Assembly: GCF_030814475.1 (NCBI RefSeq)
Contig: NZ_JAUSVF010000002.1
Location: 496,001-560,000, forward strand
Source of the DNA: Pararhizobium capsulatum DSM 1112
GTDB lineage: Bacteria; Pseudomonadota; Alphaproteobacteria; Rhizobiales; Rhizobiaceae
Direction of reading: 5' to 3'
DNA: 64,000 nucleotides
Below are positions 8,141 through 18,862 of the stretch, in pieces. The notes under the pieces were generated by a model. It was not told the DNA's origin and ran no database searches. It saw nothing but the letters and a program-made list of their open reading frames with translations. Every line of letters begins with the position of its first letter. Position 1 is the stretch's first letter. The position numbers and the translations under genes were made by a program.

Positions 8141-8584
8141 TTATTCGCACCAGCTCCGGCGTGATCCTTGCCACTTCCGAGCCAAGCCTTTGGCGACGAG
8201 CATATCGCCGACTGAGTGCCGATCGCGGTAGACGATCTTGAGCTTGCGACCGAAGCGATCTTCCTCTCTGGCGGTCGTCTTGAACGACAGCTGACCGGAA
8301 TTGAGAATGTCGAGCAGACGGTTTTTCGCCGCGAGGCCGAGCTCGCGTTCGCGCTGACATCGCGGTGGGCTAAGTTCTGGCGTGTCGATGTCCGCAATCC
8401 TGATCTTTTCACCTCGGAACCAGAACGTATCGCCGTCCACCACGCAGGTGATACGTTGCCCACTTCCACAGATAGAGAATATGTCGCTGGCGCTGTCTGG
8501 CTGCTGGGCTGAGGCTACAGATTGGAGGGTGCCGATGACTAAGGCGAATAGGCTGGCGACGGCCGCAAAAACTCTCAATGTCAT
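8141..8584 (-). CDS. Exported thermonuclease-family protein (SNase-like)
   Basis: A protein of 147 residues with an N-terminal signal peptide (about residues 1-26, LFALVIGTLQSVASAQ). The nuclease core has VVDGDTFWFRGEKIRIADIDTPE, the Asp/Arg cluster of staphylococcal nuclease, followed by DRFGRKL and VGDMLVAKGLAR. It probably acts in the periplasm. The ATG overlaps the traG stop (ATGA at 8581-8584), so it is translated with traG. Nucleases in this position are common in rhizobial plasmid transfer regions; a role in transfer is unproven. Confidence 0.88.
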   Translation of the reverse strand: MTLRVFAAVASLFALVIGTLQSVASAQQPDSASDIFSICGSGQRITCVVDGDTFWFRGEKIRIADIDTPELSPPRCQRERELGLAAKNRLLDILNSGQLSFKTTAREEDRFGRKLKIVYRDRHSVGDMLVAKGLARKWQGSRRSWCE

Positions 8585-10551
8585 TTCTCCTCGATATCTG
8601 TAGTTGGAGCGGTCTTCTCGCTCTTTACCCCGTCTGTAGCTTGTTTGTGAAACCGGTTTTCCCCAACGGACGCGCTCATATCCTTGCGTCTGAACCAGAT
8701 GGCGCGTCCGCAGCGCAGCGGCGCATTGCCCGCGGTAAAGACGATCTGTTCGTCCCCGCGCATGCGCAACACTTCATGCGGCAGGATCAGCGGACGGCGC
8801 GTCAGTTGCTTTGACCGTGAGCGTGACGATCCCTTCATTCCGGAAGAGCGGCTTGTCTGATCCACCTCGACCGTGGTGTCACCGCAGCGCTTGGAAATGT
8901 ACTCCGCAGTTTCCGGATCATTGATCGCCGCAAACGAAATCCAGGACGCGGACTCAAACCATTTCGAGCTGGCGTCACGACCGCCATAAGCCTCGCGCAT
9001 CTGGCCGATTGACTGGAAGATCAGTGCCAGGCTGATACCGTACTTACGCCCGGCGTCGCGAGCCGTCTCGAGAATGCGCAGATACCCCAGGCGCGCAACC
9101 TCATCGAGGAGGAACAGGGTGCGTCCAGCGACCTCGCCGTTGCGATTATAGATCGCGTTGAGGAAGGAGCCGATCACCACCCGCGCCAGTCCCGGATGTG
9201 CTTCCAGAACCTTCAGGTCAAGACCGATGAAAATGTCCGTGGCCCCGGCCGCCAGCTCATCGGTCGAAAAACTGTCTCCGGAAACGAGGGCGGCATAGTT
9301 CGTGTAGGAGAGCCAGTGCGTCTCCTTGACCGCATTGGCGTAAACGCCGCTGAACGTTTCCGGCGTCATGTTGACGAACACGGCAACGTTCTCGCGCACG
9401 AAGGTGGATTCTGACTGCTCGTAAATCCGCGTCAACCGCTCGCGCAGTTTCGGTTCGGGCTCGGATAGATTGGCGCGAACACGACGCAACGTCTGTTCCT
9501 TGGCGTCGGTGTGTCCGGACAGGCAAACGTCGGCGATCAGCGCGGTCAGCAGCTGCATGGCCGACGCGCGGAAGAAGTCGTCGCGTGCCGAGGCCGCCCG
9601 CGCGTTGTCGGTCATGATCCAGGTGGCGACCGCGACGATATCCTCTTCCTTGGTGCCACCGAAGCGGCCGATCCAGTCGAGGGCGTTGAAGCCGGTCGCG
9701 GGGTTGGCGGGATCGAGCACGATCACCTTGCGGCCAGCCTTTCGCCGGTGCTCGACGACCATCGGCGCCACTTCGCTCGACGGATCGAGCACGACGAGCC
9801 CACCGCCCCATTTGAGCGCGGTCGGAATGGTCACCGACGTCGTCTTGAAACCGCCGGAGCCGGCAAAGACGATGCCGTGCGATGAGCCGAATGAGCCGTC
9901 AAAGCAGAGCAGCGGCGCCTTGCCGCCGATACCCCAGCTCGGTGGATCGTCAGTGCGGAACGCCATCGCCGCGACACTGTCATGATCGACGCGGTATCGC
10001 TCGCCGACGACGATGCCGCCCACGTCGGAAAACAGTTTCCCGGCCTCCTGTATGGTCATCCAATTGGCATCGCCATGCACTGCCCGTTTCCCGCCGATCC
10101 GCGTTGGCCGTCCTTGAGCAAACGCGGCGTTGCCTTTGATGGCAACCCGCAACGCAAACACCCCGCTGAACAATGCGGCGCTCGCGCCAACCATCGTCGC
10201 CGGATCGGCATAGGCCAAAACCGATTGGCCTGTTGGCACGCTGCCACTAATGCCCGCCAGCCGGATCGTTTCGCGCACGATTGCGATGAAAGCGACTGCT
10301 GTGTTTCCGGCAAGCACACTCAGCGCGGCTGCCTTGATATTTGCCGATCCATTCGCAGCAAACAGCGCGACCACGCCGATCGCGGCGGCTGCCATATAGG
10401 GCAGGGCGAGACCGGCGCGACCAAGCAAAAGCTTTGCCTGCGCGGAGCTTCCGAAGCCCGCAAGCCGGTGTTCCAGGCCGGATGCTGCGACCATGGCGGC
10501 GATCATGATGACTGCCGGAAGAATCCCGAGAAGCAGCCTATTCGCTGTCAT
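8581..10551 (-). CDS. traG: TraG, VirD4-type type IV coupling protein
   Basis: A protein of 656 residues. Several hydrophobic helices lie in the first about 135 residues ([25 protein letters not shown]). The Walker A motif is at about 230 (GSGGFKTTS), preceded by HGIVFA, and Walker B at about 480 ([11 protein letters not shown]). TraG couples the relaxosome at oriT to the mating pore and uses ATP to drive DNA out. No trb pore genes are in the window, so the pore must be elsewhere or absent. The gene overlaps traD by 14 bp and the nuclease by 4 bp. It is intact and close to family length. Confidence 0.95.
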   Translation of the reverse strand: MTANRLLLGILPAVIMIAAMVAASGLEHRLAGFGSSAQAKLLLGRAGLALPYMAAAAIGVVALFAANGSANIKAAALSVLAGNTAVAFIAIVRETIRLAGISGSVPTGQSVLAYADPATMVGASAALFSGVFALRVAIKGNAAFAQGRPTRIGGKRAVHGDANWMTIQEAGKLFSDVGGIVVGERYRVDHDSVAAMAFRTDDPPSWGIGGKAPLLCFDGSFGSSHGIVFAGSGGFKTTSVTIPTALKWGGGLVVLDPSSEVAPMVVEHRRKAGRKVIVLDPANPATGFNALDWIGRFGGTKEEDIVAVATWIMTDNARAASARDDFFRASAMQLLTALIADVCLSGHTDAKEQTLRRVRANLSEPEPKLRERLTRIYEQSESTFVRENVAVFVNMTPETFSGVYANAVKETHWLSYTNYAALVSGDSFSTDELAAGATDIFIGLDLKVLEAHPGLARVVIGSFLNAIYNRNGEVAGRTLFLLDEVARLGYLRILETARDAGRKYGISLALIFQSIGQMREAYGGRDASSKWFESASWISFAAINDPETAEYISKRCGDTTVEVDQTSRSSGMKGSSRSRSKQLTRRPLILPHEVLRMRGDEQIVFTAGNAPLRCGRAIWFRRKDMSASVGENRFHKQATDGVKSEKTAPTTDIEEK

Positions 10552-10753
10552 TACCGAACTCCTCCGCGCCGATAACAGTCATGCGCGAGCGCTCGGCCTT
10601 ATTGCCTTTGATCCGCTTTCCGGCTTCGATCAGCAGGCCAAGCAGCAGCGCCCGTTTTTCGTAGCGCAAGCCCGCTTTTACGATCAGACCGCCGAGCTCG
10701 ATTTTTTCGCGCGTGTCCTTTTTGCGGGCGTCTGTCGTCATCCCTTTCGCCAT
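10538..10753 (-). CDS. traD: TraD, conjugal transfer protein
   Basis: A protein of 71 residues with the family core [27 protein letters not shown]. The start at 10753 (MAKG) gives the usual length of about 71; an inner ATG at 10741 is also possible. The gene sits between traC and traG in the conserved order traC-traD-traG. TraD is a small basic accessory protein of the Ti-type DNA-processing system with no assigned enzymatic activity. The 3' end overlaps traG. Confidence 0.88.
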   Translation of the reverse strand: MAKGMTTDARKKDTREKIELGGLIVKAGLRYEKRALLLGLLIEAGKRIKGNKAERSRMTVIGAEEFGNDSE

Positions 10754-10757
10754 CCGC

Positions 10758-11066
10758 TCAAGCCTCGCCAACGCCGCTCGCACCCGCGCCAGCCGTGAGC
10801 GGCGAGGTGGTCTCGCTGCCGGTTCCGGTCCCGCTGGCATTCTTTCTTGCATTGGCCCGTCCCGTTGTGCCCTTTTTGCCCTCGCGAAACCGGCCTGCGA
10901 TCTCCTCGAAGGCTGCCTGAAGCCCTGCCTCCTCGATGTCGATCTCACCAATGCCAGACTTCAGCGCGATCCGGCCGATGCGTTCCGCCTCGCGCGTCTC
11001 GGCGGCCCTCAACTGGTCCTGCAATTTGGCGATTTCTTCCCTGATCTTGGATGACGGCTTCTTCAT
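10758..11066 (-). CDS. traC: TraC, relaxosome accessory protein
   Basis: A protein of 102 residues beginning [20 protein letters not shown], the typical TraC start, with an N-terminal coiled coil (about 5-35) and a basic, low-complexity C-terminus rich in Gly/Thr/Ser. TraC probably helps the relaxase TraA at oriT. It is the first gene of the traCDG operon and is transcribed away from the oriT/tra-box region, divergent from traA. Confidence 0.9.
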   Translation of the reverse strand: MKKPSSKIREEIAKLQDQLRAAETREAERIGRIALKSGIGEIDIEEAGLQAAFEEIAGRFREGKKGTTGRANARKNASGTGTGSETTSPLTAGAGASGVGEA

Positions 11067-11140
11067 TCCGGACGATCTCCTTTATGGTCATGGCGTTGCT
11101 GTTGCGACGCCAAAACTCTCCCGGACGCTCGAAAAATGGA

Positions 11141-11158
11141 ACCTGCAGATCTGCACAT
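11141..11158. promoter_or_regulatory. TraR binding site (tra box)
   Basis: ACCTGCAGATCTGCACAT agrees with the Ti-plasmid tra box ATGTGCAGATCTGCACAT at 16 of 18 positions, with the palindromic core intact. It lies between the divergent traCDG and traA genes, where TraR with its acyl-homoserine lactone activates both operons in Ti plasmids. A traR gene is present at 16353. Confidence 0.85.
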
Positions 11159-11209
11159 CGGCAAAGCCGATGCTTTGGTGGATGATCCCGCCGTTCCGAA
11201 GGAGCGGTT

Positions 11210-11242
11210 CCAAGGGCGCAATTATACGTCGCTGAGGCGACG
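11210..11242 (+). other. oriT: Origin of transfer (oriT), Ti/RSF1010-type nic region
   Basis: The stretch starts CCAAGGGCGCAATTATACG, which fits the conserved nic region of Ti-plasmid and RSF1010-like origins as I know it. A CGTCGC-TGAG-GCGACG inverted repeat (11227-11242) follows directly. The position between traC and traA is the standard oriT place. TraA would nick here. The exact nick base cannot be fixed from sequence alone. Confidence 0.85.
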
Positions 11243-11324
11243 TGGTTGCATTCGGCCCTGGCGGGGCCGGGCTGGACTGCCACTCCCGACGGACGAAGGT
11301 TTTAACTTCGGGAAGTTCATCGCC

Positions 11325-14300
11325 GTGGCCATCGCCCATTTCTCAGCCAGCCTTGTCAGCCGTGGTGACGGCCGCAGCGCCGTGCTGTCTGCGGCATACC
11401 GCCACTGCGCCAAGATGGAATATGAACGCGAGGCCCGCACCATCGATTACACCCGCAAGCAGGGCCTGCTGCATGAGGAGTTCGTCCTCCCCGCCGACGC
11501 CCCGAAATGGGTCCGCTCCCTTATCGCCGATCGCTCGGTCTCGGGAGCGGTCGAAGCCTTCTGGAACAAGGTCGAGACGTTCGAGAAACGCTCCGATGCA
11601 CAGCTCGCCCGCGACCTGACCATCGCACTTCCACTGGAACTGACGCCCGAACAGAACATCGCGCTGGTACGCGACTTCGTGGAAAAACACATCCTCGCCA
11701 GGGGCATGGTTGCCGACTGGGTCTACCACGACAATCCCGGCAATCCGCACATCCACCTGATGACGACATTGCGCCCAATGACCGAGGAGGGTTTTGGGCC
11801 GAAGAAGGTCGCGGTCATCGGCGAGGATGGTCAACCGGTCCGTACCAACTCCGGCAAGATCGTCTACGAACTCTGGGCCGGGTCTACTGACGACTTCAAT
11901 GCCCTGCGGGATGGTTGGTTCGAACGTCAGAACCATCACCTGACGCTGTGCGGTATCGATCTTCGCATCGACGGTCGCTCTTACGAAAAGCAGGGGATAG
12001 ACCTTGAGCCGACGATCCATCTCGGCGTCGGCGCCAAGGCGATCGAGCGCAAGGCGGAAAGTCGGGGTGTGCGTCCAGAACTCGAGCGGATCGAGTTGAA
12101 CGAGCAGCGCCGCAGCGAGAGTGCCCGCCGTATTCTTCGCAATCCGGGCATCGTGCTCGACCTGATCACCCGTGAAAAAAGCGTTTTCGATGATCGCGAT
12201 GTGGCCAAGGTGCTGCATCGCTATATCGACGATCCCGGCGTGTTCCAACAGCTGCTGGCGCGCATCCTCCAGAGTCCCGAAACCCTGGGTCTGCAGCTGG
12301 ACACAATCGAGTTCGCGACCGGACAGAGATTGCCGGCGCGGTACACGACACGAGAGCTGATCCGGTTGGAAGCGGAGATGGCCCGGCGGTCGCTTTGGCT
12401 GTCCGAGCGGGAAACGCATGGCGTTTCCCAAGCCGTCCTCGAGGCAACGTTCGCGCGCCATGCCCGCTTGTCAGATGAGCAGCGCACCGCAATCGAACAC
12501 GTCGCTGGCTCTGCGCGCATCGCAGCCGTCGTCGGACGCGCTGGTGCGGGCAAGACCACGATGATGAAGGCGGCCCGAGAGGCCTGGGAACTCGCTGGAT
12601 ACCGTGTCGTCGGCGGCGCGCTCGCCGGCAAGGCGGCCGAGGGTCTGGAAAAGGAAGCGGGGATCCAGAGCCGCACGCTGGCATCGTGGGAGCTGCGCTG
12701 GAAGAAGGACCGCGACGCGCTCGATGCCAGAACAATATTCGTCATGGACGAGGCCGGCATGGTCGCGTCCAGGCAGATGGCTGGGTTTGTCGAGACCGTG
12801 GTTAGGTCAGGCGCCAAGCTCGTGCTTGTCGGCGATCCTGAGCAGCTCCAGCCGATCGAGGCGGGCGCTGCGTTTCGCGCCATCGCGGATCGTGTCGGTT
12901 ACGCGGAACTCGAAACCATCTATCGCCAGCGTGACGATTGGATGCGTAAGGCCTCGCTCGATCTTGCGCGTGGCCGCGTTGGCGAAGCGCTGGCCGCCTA
13001 TCGTTCCGAGGGCAGGGTGCTTGGCTCGGATTTGAAGGCTCAGGCCGTCGAACACCTCATCGTCGACTGGAACCGAGATTACGATCCGGCAAAGTCTATG
13101 CTGATGCTGGCGCACCTGCGCCGCGACGTTCGCATGCTCAATGTCATGGCACGCGATAAACTTGTCGAGCGCGGCATCCTCAGTGAGGGCCATGCTTTCA
13201 AGACAGCCGACGGCATCCGCCATTTCGATACCGGCGATCAGATCGTCTTCCTCAAAAACGAGGGCTCGCTTGGCGTCAAGAACGGCATAATCGGCCGTGT
13301 CGTCGAGGCAGCGCCGAACCGTATATCGGTCGTGGTTGGTGAGGGTGATCAGCTGCGCCAGGTGTCCGTCGAACAGCGCTTCTATAACAATCTCGATCAT
13401 GGTTATGCCACGACAATTCACAAGAGCCAGGGTGCGACCGTAGACCGGGTGAAGGTGCTGGCAAGTCTGTCACTCGATCGCCATCTCACCTATGTCGCGA
13501 TGACCCGCCACCGCGAGGATCTGGCGCTCTACTATGGCCGTCGTTCCTTCTCAAAGGCGGGTGGTCTGACGGAAATCCTGACGCGCAGGAATGCCAAGGA
13601 GACCACGCTCGACTACGAGCGCGGTGGCCTCTATCGCCCGGCGCTCGCCTTTGCCCAAAGCCGCGGCCTTCACATCGTCCAGGTCGCTCGAACCCTGCTG
13701 CGCGACCGGCTCGACTGGACGCTGCGCCAGGGGTCGAAACTTGCCGATCTGGCCGCGCGTCTTCGAACAGCCGGGACACGTCTCGGCCTGCTGCAAGCCC
13801 CGAAACCTCAAACGATAAAGGAGACCCGACCGATGGTGTCAGGCGTCAAACTCTTCCCCGTACCGTTGAGCGACGCCGTCGATCGTAAGGTTGCGGACGA
13901 TCCTGCTGTTAAGAATCAGTGGGAGGAGGTCTCGACGCGGTTCCGCTACGTGTTCGCCGATGCCGAGACCGCCTTCCGGTCGATGAACTTCGACGCGGTC
14001 CTCGTAGACAAGCAGGTGGCAACGCAGACACTCGACAAGCTTGCCGTGGAGCCCGCGTCGGTCGGCCCGCTGAAGGGAAAGACCGGGATTCTCGCCAGCA
14101 AGTCTGACCGGGAAGCCCGTCGTGTCGCCGAGGTCAACGTGCCGGCATTGAAGCGCGACATCGAAACCTACCTTCGGATCCGCGAGGCCGCCGTGCAGCG
14201 GATCGAGGGTGAGGAGAAGACACAGCGCCAGCGCGTCTCGATCGATATCCCGGCGCTGTCGCCGGCGGCGCAAAGCATCCTGGAACGTGTGCGTGACGCG

Positions 14301-14627
14301 ATCGACCGTAACGACCTTCCAGCTGCGATGGCATACGCACTCAGCAATCGCGAAACCAAGGCCGAGATCGACGGTTTCAACAAGGCGGTGACCGAGCGGT
14401 TCGGGGAGCGCGCGCTGCTGGCGAATTCCGCGCGCAACCCCGAGGGTCAGGTGTTCACCAAGCTCTCTGAGGGACTGGCACCTCAGGAGAAGGAGCGGCT
14501 GAAGGAAGCCTGGCCAGTCATGCGCACGGCCCAGCAACTCGCGGCTCACGAGCGTACGGTCCAGTCGCTCAGGCAGGCCGAAGACATCCGCCTTACCCAG
14601 CGCCAGTCCTCGGCGCTGAAGCAATGA
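11325..14627 (+). CDS. traA: TraA, Ti-type relaxase/helicase
   Basis: A relaxase of 1100 residues taken from GTG 11325 ([18 protein letters not shown], the usual TraA beginning); the frame is open further upstream but runs through oriT. The N-terminal MobA/MobL domain shows AAYRHCAKM and the metal-binding [12 protein letters not shown]. The helicase part has Walker [10 protein letters not shown] (about 403), Walker B FVMDEAGM (about 471), [11 protein letters not shown] (about 691) and [15 protein letters not shown] (about 722). TraA nicks oriT, stays on the 5' end and unwinds the strand. The 3' end overlaps traF by 4 bp. Intact. Confidence 0.95.
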   Translation: MAIAHFSASLVSRGDGRSAVLSAAYRHCAKMEYEREARTIDYTRKQGLLHEEFVLPADAPKWVRSLIADRSVSGAVEAFWNKVETFEKRSDAQLARDLTIALPLELTPEQNIALVRDFVEKHILARGMVADWVYHDNPGNPHIHLMTTLRPMTEEGFGPKKVAVIGEDGQPVRTNSGKIVYELWAGSTDDFNALRDGWFERQNHHLTLCGIDLRIDGRSYEKQGIDLEPTIHLGVGAKAIERKAESRGVRPELERIELNEQRRSESARRILRNPGIVLDLITREKSVFDDRDVAKVLHRYIDDPGVFQQLLARILQSPETLGLQLDTIEFATGQRLPARYTTRELIRLEAEMARRSLWLSERETHGVSQAVLEATFARHARLSDEQRTAIEHVAGSARIAAVVGRAGAGKTTMMKAAREAWELAGYRVVGGALAGKAAEGLEKEAGIQSRTLASWELRWKKDRDALDARTIFVMDEAGMVASRQMAGFVETVVRSGAKLVLVGDPEQLQPIEAGAAFRAIADRVGYAELETIYRQRDDWMRKASLDLARGRVGEALAAYRSEGRVLGSDLKAQAVEHLIVDWNRDYDPAKSMLMLAHLRRDVRMLNVMARDKLVERGILSEGHAFKTADGIRHFDTGDQIVFLKNEGSLGVKNGIIGRVVEAAPNRISVVVGEGDQLRQVSVEQRFYNNLDHGYATTIHKSQGATVDRVKVLASLSLDRHLTYVAMTRHREDLALYYGRRSFSKAGGLTEILTRRNAKETTLDYERGGLYRPALAFAQSRGLHIVQVARTLLRDRLDWTLRQGSKLADLAARLRTAGTRLGLLQAPKPQTIKETRPMVSGVKLFPVPLSDAVDRKVADDPAVKNQWEEVSTRFRYVFADAETAFRSMNFDAVLVDKQVATQTLDKLAVEPASVGPLKGKTGILASKSDREARRVAEVNVPALKRDIETYLRIREAAVQRIEGEEKTQRQRVSIDIPALSPAAQSILERVRDAIDRNDLPAAMAYALSNRETKAEIDGFNKAVTERFGERALLANSARNPEGQVFTKLSEGLAPQEKERLKEAWPVMRTAQQLAAHERTVQSLRQAEDIRLTQRQSSALKQ

Positions 14628-14970
14628 GGCGGCGTCAGGTGCTCTTGTTCCTGGCGGGGGCTGGCGTCGTCATCATCGGTCTTGTCGCGGCCGGGTGGAG
14701 CGGCGGCTACCGGCTGAACCTGACACCAAGCGAACCGCTTGGGCTCTGGCGCATCGAGCTACTTTCCCGAGACGTCGCTGTCGGCGATCTCGTCTTCGTC
14801 TGCCCGCCGGGCAACCGACAGCTTTGAGCGCGCTCGACAACGCGGCTATCTTCGCTGGGGATCGTGTAACGGTGGCTTTGCACCACTCATCAAAACGGTA
14901 GCAGCTCTTGCCCGTCAGCGTGTCGAGATCGGTGATCAGGTCGTCATCGATGGATCAATTACGCAGGCGT
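14624..14970 (+). pseudogene. traF: TraF, frameshifted and truncated
   Basis: The ATG overlaps the traA stop (ATGA). The frame reads as TraF, an S26-type signal peptidase that matures the TrbC pilin: membrane start ([15 protein letters not shown]), then [16 protein letters not shown] and [10 protein letters not shown]. An extra G in a GGG run near 14810 causes a stop at 14825-14827. One frame over, homology continues as [26 protein letters not shown] and [12 protein letters not shown], then ends at about 14960 where another gene's tail begins. The catalytic C-terminus and downstream traB/traH are absent. Pilin maturation would need another copy. Confidence 0.8.
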
Positions 14971-15222
14971 ATTTAAGTACGCACTGCTGCTCTTTCGCAT
15001 CGCGCGTGCTAACGGTCTTATACATACCCCAAGGTTGCAACGCGCGGGCGGATAACGGAAGCTGCGACCGCCAAAGCCGGTGCTGACAAATTCCTTTTTG
15101 TTGTCGCGAATGATTTTGCTGATCGCGGCGCAATCATGATCGCGCGCGTTAACTTTTAGCGCATCGGCGGCAAAGCCGGTCGAAGGCAGCAGCGGGGCAA
15201 CAGCGAAAATCACTGCCTTCAT
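14936..15222 (-). pseudogene. Small exported protein, frameshifted
   Basis: The frame opens at ATG 15220-15222 with a signal peptide (MKAVIFAVAPLLPSTGFAA) and reads [42 protein letters not shown]. At a run of four C's (15027-15030) the coding sense moves one frame to [25 protein letters not shown], keeping two more Cys. I do not know a named family; it resembles small Cys-containing periplasmic proteins of rhizobia. The C-terminus touches the broken end of traF, so one deletion may have shaped both ends. Confidence 0.5.
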
Positions 15223-16034
15223 GGGAGCATTTAAGCAGCCTTTATCTTCGTTTTCAAATCAATTCTACAGGTTGGACCGACGGAACAGACGCGCGGACGC
15301 CGCATGCCGCATGCCGCTGGCAGAGATCCAAGCGCCTGCAGAAACAAGGAGCGCCATAAAAGCGATGAAGAAAAGGAAAGTGGGTAGCCGGGTTTTCGGC
15401 ATTATGGTCCTTATCTTTTTGCAGACGAGGGAGACGAGTGGCTTTGGCGTTCTTGATCGCATGAGAGGTCGTTGACATCAGGCGCGATGCTGCGTCGTGG
15501 CGGCAATCTTCCCAAACTGCCTGCCGCAAATTTTTCAAGGTGCGGTCGCAACGCCACTTTAAGGCAAATCGCCATATGCCGCTGAATAAGCAAGGGCCGA
15601 ATACCTCTAGCCAAGGCGGATATCGAGACGTTCCAGCCAACGCCTGATCTTTCGTAGAAGCTTCGTTTGAGGAGGACTTCCGCATCGACCCAACCGTCAT
15701 CAAGGTAATCTTGCCCTAGGCCCTGAATAGACCAGAAATGACACGTCAACGCGTGTCTCCTCTGGCGTCTTTCCAGATTGACCCTTATAACAAACGAGAC
15801 GCAGTACGCGCCGCGTTGGGGCTTAGAATCCCCTGATGAACGGTTGGTGCCGACCGGAATGGCCCAAGAACCCTCTGACCTTATGGCCGGGGGCCTGTGA
15901 CGTATGTCCAGGCGCCTCGGTGCTAAAGGTCTCAGGGCCGATTCATCTCGGATTCTAACCCCCGGCTAGAGTTCACAGGGTTCGTGGTCAGCGGGGGCGT
16001 ACCGCAGACCAACGTCTACCAAGGCTGGATCGAA
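15223..16034. other. Stretch without a convincing gene upstream of traM
   Basis: Two weak minus-strand reading frames are present. 15749-15411 begins MTCHFWSIQGLGQDYLDDGWVD... and has a coding-like first half. 15402-15265 could encode a 45-residue membrane peptide (MPKTRLPTFLFFIAFMALLV). Neither has a clear ribosome site or a family I recognise. No tra box was found upstream of traM. Confidence 0.35.
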
Positions 16035-16343
16035 ATGTTATCGGAAAATGAGACGTTGGCGGATACATGTGAACTCCGCCCTGTGATTGGGCTGACGCGC
16101 GGGCTGCCAAACTCAGACATCGAGACTTTAACGGTGAACGCCATCCGGCTGCACCGGCAGCTCCTTGAAAAGGCAGATCAGTTGTTCCAGGCCTTGCCGG
16201 ACGACTACAAGACCGGAACAGCCACTGGTGGCGCACAGCATCTCGAATACATCGAGGCAATGATCGAGATGCATGCACAGATGGTCGCCCTGAGCACTCT
16301 GGTTGACCTTCTGGGCTATATCCCAAACGTCTCGGTCAACTGA
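16035..16343 (+). CDS. traM: TraM, quorum-sensing anti-activator
   Basis: A protein of 102 residues from ATG 16035, the known length of TraM. It contains ELRPVIGLTRGLP..DIETLTVNAIR, EKADQLFQALPD.YKTG, GGAQHLEYIEA.IEMHAQM and a C-terminal LGYIPNV. TraM binds TraR and blocks its DNA binding until enough autoinducer-bound TraR has built up. Here it converges on traR, the two stops being only about 10 bp apart. The frame is open upstream to 15984, but the family starts at 16035. Confidence 0.92.
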   Translation: MLSENETLADTCELRPVIGLTRGLPNSDIETLTVNAIRLHRQLLEKADQLFQALPDDYKTGTATGGAQHLEYIEAMIEMHAQMVALSTLVDLLGYIPNVSVN

Positions 16344-16352
16344 TCTGGCAGC

Positions 16353-17057
16353 TCAGATAAGTCCGGCGCGGATAGCCAGTGCTACGAGTTGCGGCATCGT
16401 ACGCGCACTAAGTCGCTTTCTCATCTCTTCGAGCTTGCTCTTTACCGAATTGTATTTGACCCCTTCCACGCATGCCGTTTCCTCCATGGTTTTGCCGACA
16501 GCAATCCATCGGAGGTAGGCGGCTTCCTTGGGATCGAGCCAGCCCGGATGCTGTTCGCTCGCAGTCAGGGGCAGGAAGGACATACGGGCATGGAGTTGCC
16601 CAACAGCAGCAACGGCCGAAACAGCGTCGATATCGCGCCCAAGTTCGATCACCGTTTTTTCCGATGCCAGCGTGAACATCGAGGTCGACCCGTTTGCAGT
16701 CCTGATCGAAATGGTCAAGCCGGAGCGAATGCCGAAGTCTGCGGCGTGAGCATAGAATGCTCGTCCCTCTTTGTCGAGGCGAGGCCTTTCGTCGTCTGCA
16801 CTCCAGGTAAAAGCCTTGTTAAAGGACATTGAGCGTTTGACGACTGGATCGACCTTCTCATAGTTTCGCTGGAAGTAAGTCGAGCGCCATTCGGGATGAT
16901 AGTTGGACGCGGCGATCGTATGGCTGGGTCTGATGTAGAGATAAGCGTATCCGCCGAAGCCAGCTTGGTCGGCGAAATCCGCCAGGGCTTGCTTGAGGAC
17001 GTTCTCGTCTCCCTGTGCTGCAGCGAGATTGGTCAACTTATCAAGCCAGTCCTTCAT
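16353..17057 (-). CDS. traR: TraR, LuxR-type quorum-sensing activator
   Basis: A protein of 234 residues, exactly the family length, from ATG 17057 ([18 protein letters not shown]). The N-terminal acyl-homoserine-lactone domain keeps [14 protein letters not shown] and FTWSADD. The C-terminal LuxR helix-turn-helix has [20 protein letters not shown] and [15 protein letters not shown]. It should activate transfer genes through tra boxes such as the one at 11141. No traI synthase is nearby, so the signal must come from elsewhere on the replicon or from neighbours. Confidence 0.92.
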   Translation of the reverse strand: MKDWLDKLTNLAAAQGDENVLKQALADFADQAGFGGYAYLYIRPSHTIAASNYHPEWRSTYFQRNYEKVDPVVKRSMSFNKAFTWSADDERPRLDKEGRAFYAHAADFGIRSGLTISIRTANGSTSMFTLASEKTVIELGRDIDAVSAVAAVGQLHARMSFLPLTASEQHPGWLDPKEAAYLRWIAVGKTMEETACVEGVKYNSVKSKLEEMRKRLSARTMPQLVALAIRAGLI

Positions 17058-17454
17058 GTGTCGCTCCGTTTGCGTGGCAGGTGGAAGAGGTCGCGGAGAG
17101 TATGCGGCTTTCGGCATTAATTTGGGGCTGGGGGGCGCCTAGCCAGACGCCGTTCACTGTTCTGCTGGATTTCAGCAAGATCGCCAGCTTCCAAGTGGCG
17201 ACAGCGAAACCTCCAGTTTGCTCCCGGCAGCGACGCCATCATAGCCAAACTCTGCAAGTATACAATTACACGTAATCTAAGTTGGCATAAATTTTGTTGA
17301 GAACAGCTGTTTCCAGTTTCATAGGTCGCCATCGCAGAGAGATTGGATTGCGAGCAAGCGCATCAGCAGGAACGGGGATCCTGGTCGCGATCACCTTGAA
17401 GGCAAGGAAATTGAAGCCGCTCATTTTTGGCGGGTTCTCGCCAAAATGCGGACG
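17058..17454. other. Upstream region of traR, no gene seen
   Basis: No supported gene. This stretch should hold the traR promoter on the minus strand. I could not identify an operator or a tra box in it. Confidence 0.4.
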
Positions 17455-18026
17455 TCAAGCCGCAGCAAGGGTCGCTAGCCACGAGCGCGCTGAGGCAATG
17501 TCCCCATCGTCCTGTGCCCATCCATGGCCTGCATCGATGACATGCAGTGAAACGATGGCTTCAGCACTGTGTAATTGTTCAGCGAGAACAGCAGCGTCGT
17601 CGTGGCGACGACGCTCGTCGCGCTTGCCGGCGACAATGAGAATGCGTTTCGCCGGCATCGCCGGAAAACTGAAGCCCAGTGATAGCGGCTCGGGGCGCAG
17701 GAGGACCGCCGCTGCGAACAACTCCGGCGCGACAGAGAGCAGCGTTTCAGCGAATATCGCGCCGCTCGAGTATCCTACCGCAATGACGTCGCCTGACTCC
17801 GGGAAGTGCGTCTCGAACTCTTGCGAAATCCAGTTCGTCGCTAGTTCAGGACTTCTGCAGCAGCAATGCTCCGATCGGCGCGCCGTCTGAAGAAGGTAAA
17901 TCCATCCGCCTGTCCAAACGAACTGCGAGGCGCGCGTATGTTAGCGTCAGGTGTGAGCTGGCGGCAGAATTCTATCAAATCTGTTTCTTCTCGCCCTGAG
18001 CCATGAAAGGCTATAAGTGTCAGCAT
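17455..18026 (-). pseudogene. Alpha/beta hydrolase (esterase-like), frameshifted
   Basis: The N-terminal part from 18026 (MLTLIAFHGSGREETDLIEFC) has the HGSG oxyanion region. It stops at 17841-17843, after EVLN. One frame over, the coding sense continues as ELATNWISQEF..., VIAVGYSSGAIFAE (the nucleophile-elbow GxSxG), LRPEPLS, then RILIVAGKRDERRR and the catalytic His in DAGHGWA, ending at 17455. A one-base loss near 17845 accounts for this. The intact enzyme would be a small serine carboxylesterase of the YpfH type. The neighbours are also broken genes. Confidence 0.7.
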
Positions 18027-18118
18027 GAGTTTCTTCCATGGGAATGGCTGTCACGCTATTGCATCCCTCTTCAACAAACGGATGACCGCTTCGGGCAAAA
18101 AACCGTGATGGTACCATC

Positions 18119-18811
18119 CTAATCGTGAGCCGATGAGTCGGCGGAACGAAGTCCATAGATTGCCTCCGCCACCCGAGCGCGCGCCTCCGGATGAAGCCCC
18201 AGAACTGGACGGGGCGGCTCGAAGGCTCCGATCCCGATAATTTCCGCGACAGCGAATATAACGCGGAAGCTTCCGAACTCCTTGAACGTCGACGACATCG
18301 GTTCGAACCCCTTGTTGATGCTCGCTGCAAGCTCGGTGTCTCCAGATCGAGCCGCTCTGGTGATAGCTAAGGCCTCTGATGGTAACAGCCCTGAGACAAC
18401 GCTGTGCCAGGCATCGGCTCCTGCCAGCAGCGCGTCAGCCGCACCCCAATCCCCGCTATAGCCAGTCGCAAACGGAGGCGCCGTGTGACGTCGGATTGTC
18501 GACATCTCGGAAGAGTAGTCCCCGTCGGCAGGCAGCGGCATTTTTATGGCTACGATGTTTCGAACCTTGGCGGGCCGTTCGATCAGTTCAACGCTGAACG
18601 TAAATCTTGTTGTGCTGGGATTGTTGTAGACGCATAGGGGAAGCTGTCCCACGTCGTATATCCACTTGCATCGCCATCCTTGTTCGATTGATGCTGCAAC
18701 CTGCCAGAGACTTCGAGCAGTCACAAGCGCTAAGCCAAGTGCCTGCGCCGGGGAGAGTTGGGATCCACGCCCTAGACGTCGCCCAACGAGTTTCCAGTGG
18801 GGCTGCCCCAA
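18119..18811 (-). pseudogene. Dihydrodipicolinate-synthase-family enzyme, N-terminal part lost
   Basis: The C-terminal two thirds fit the DHDPS/N-acetylneuraminate lyase family: LPLCVYNNPSTTRF (the YNNP motif after the catalytic Tyr), VRNIVAIKMPLP with the Schiff-base Lys in IK, FATGYSGDWGAADALLAGADAWHSV, and a C-terminal helical region. The first about 45 residues of the open frame do not look like the family, and the (beta/alpha)8 N-terminal half is missing. It is therefore a remnant. The substrate of the parent enzyme, probably a 2-oxo acid aldolase, cannot be named. Confidence 0.65.
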
Positions 18812-18862
18812 AAGGTGTCTCCAACATGTGCTGGAGCGATAATAAGGCCTCTGTTGAAGGTG

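Noticed and set aside
11136..11324. Upstream extension of traA from ATG 11136
   Set aside because: It would run through the tra box and oriT; homologous TraA proteins begin at the position of GTG 11325.
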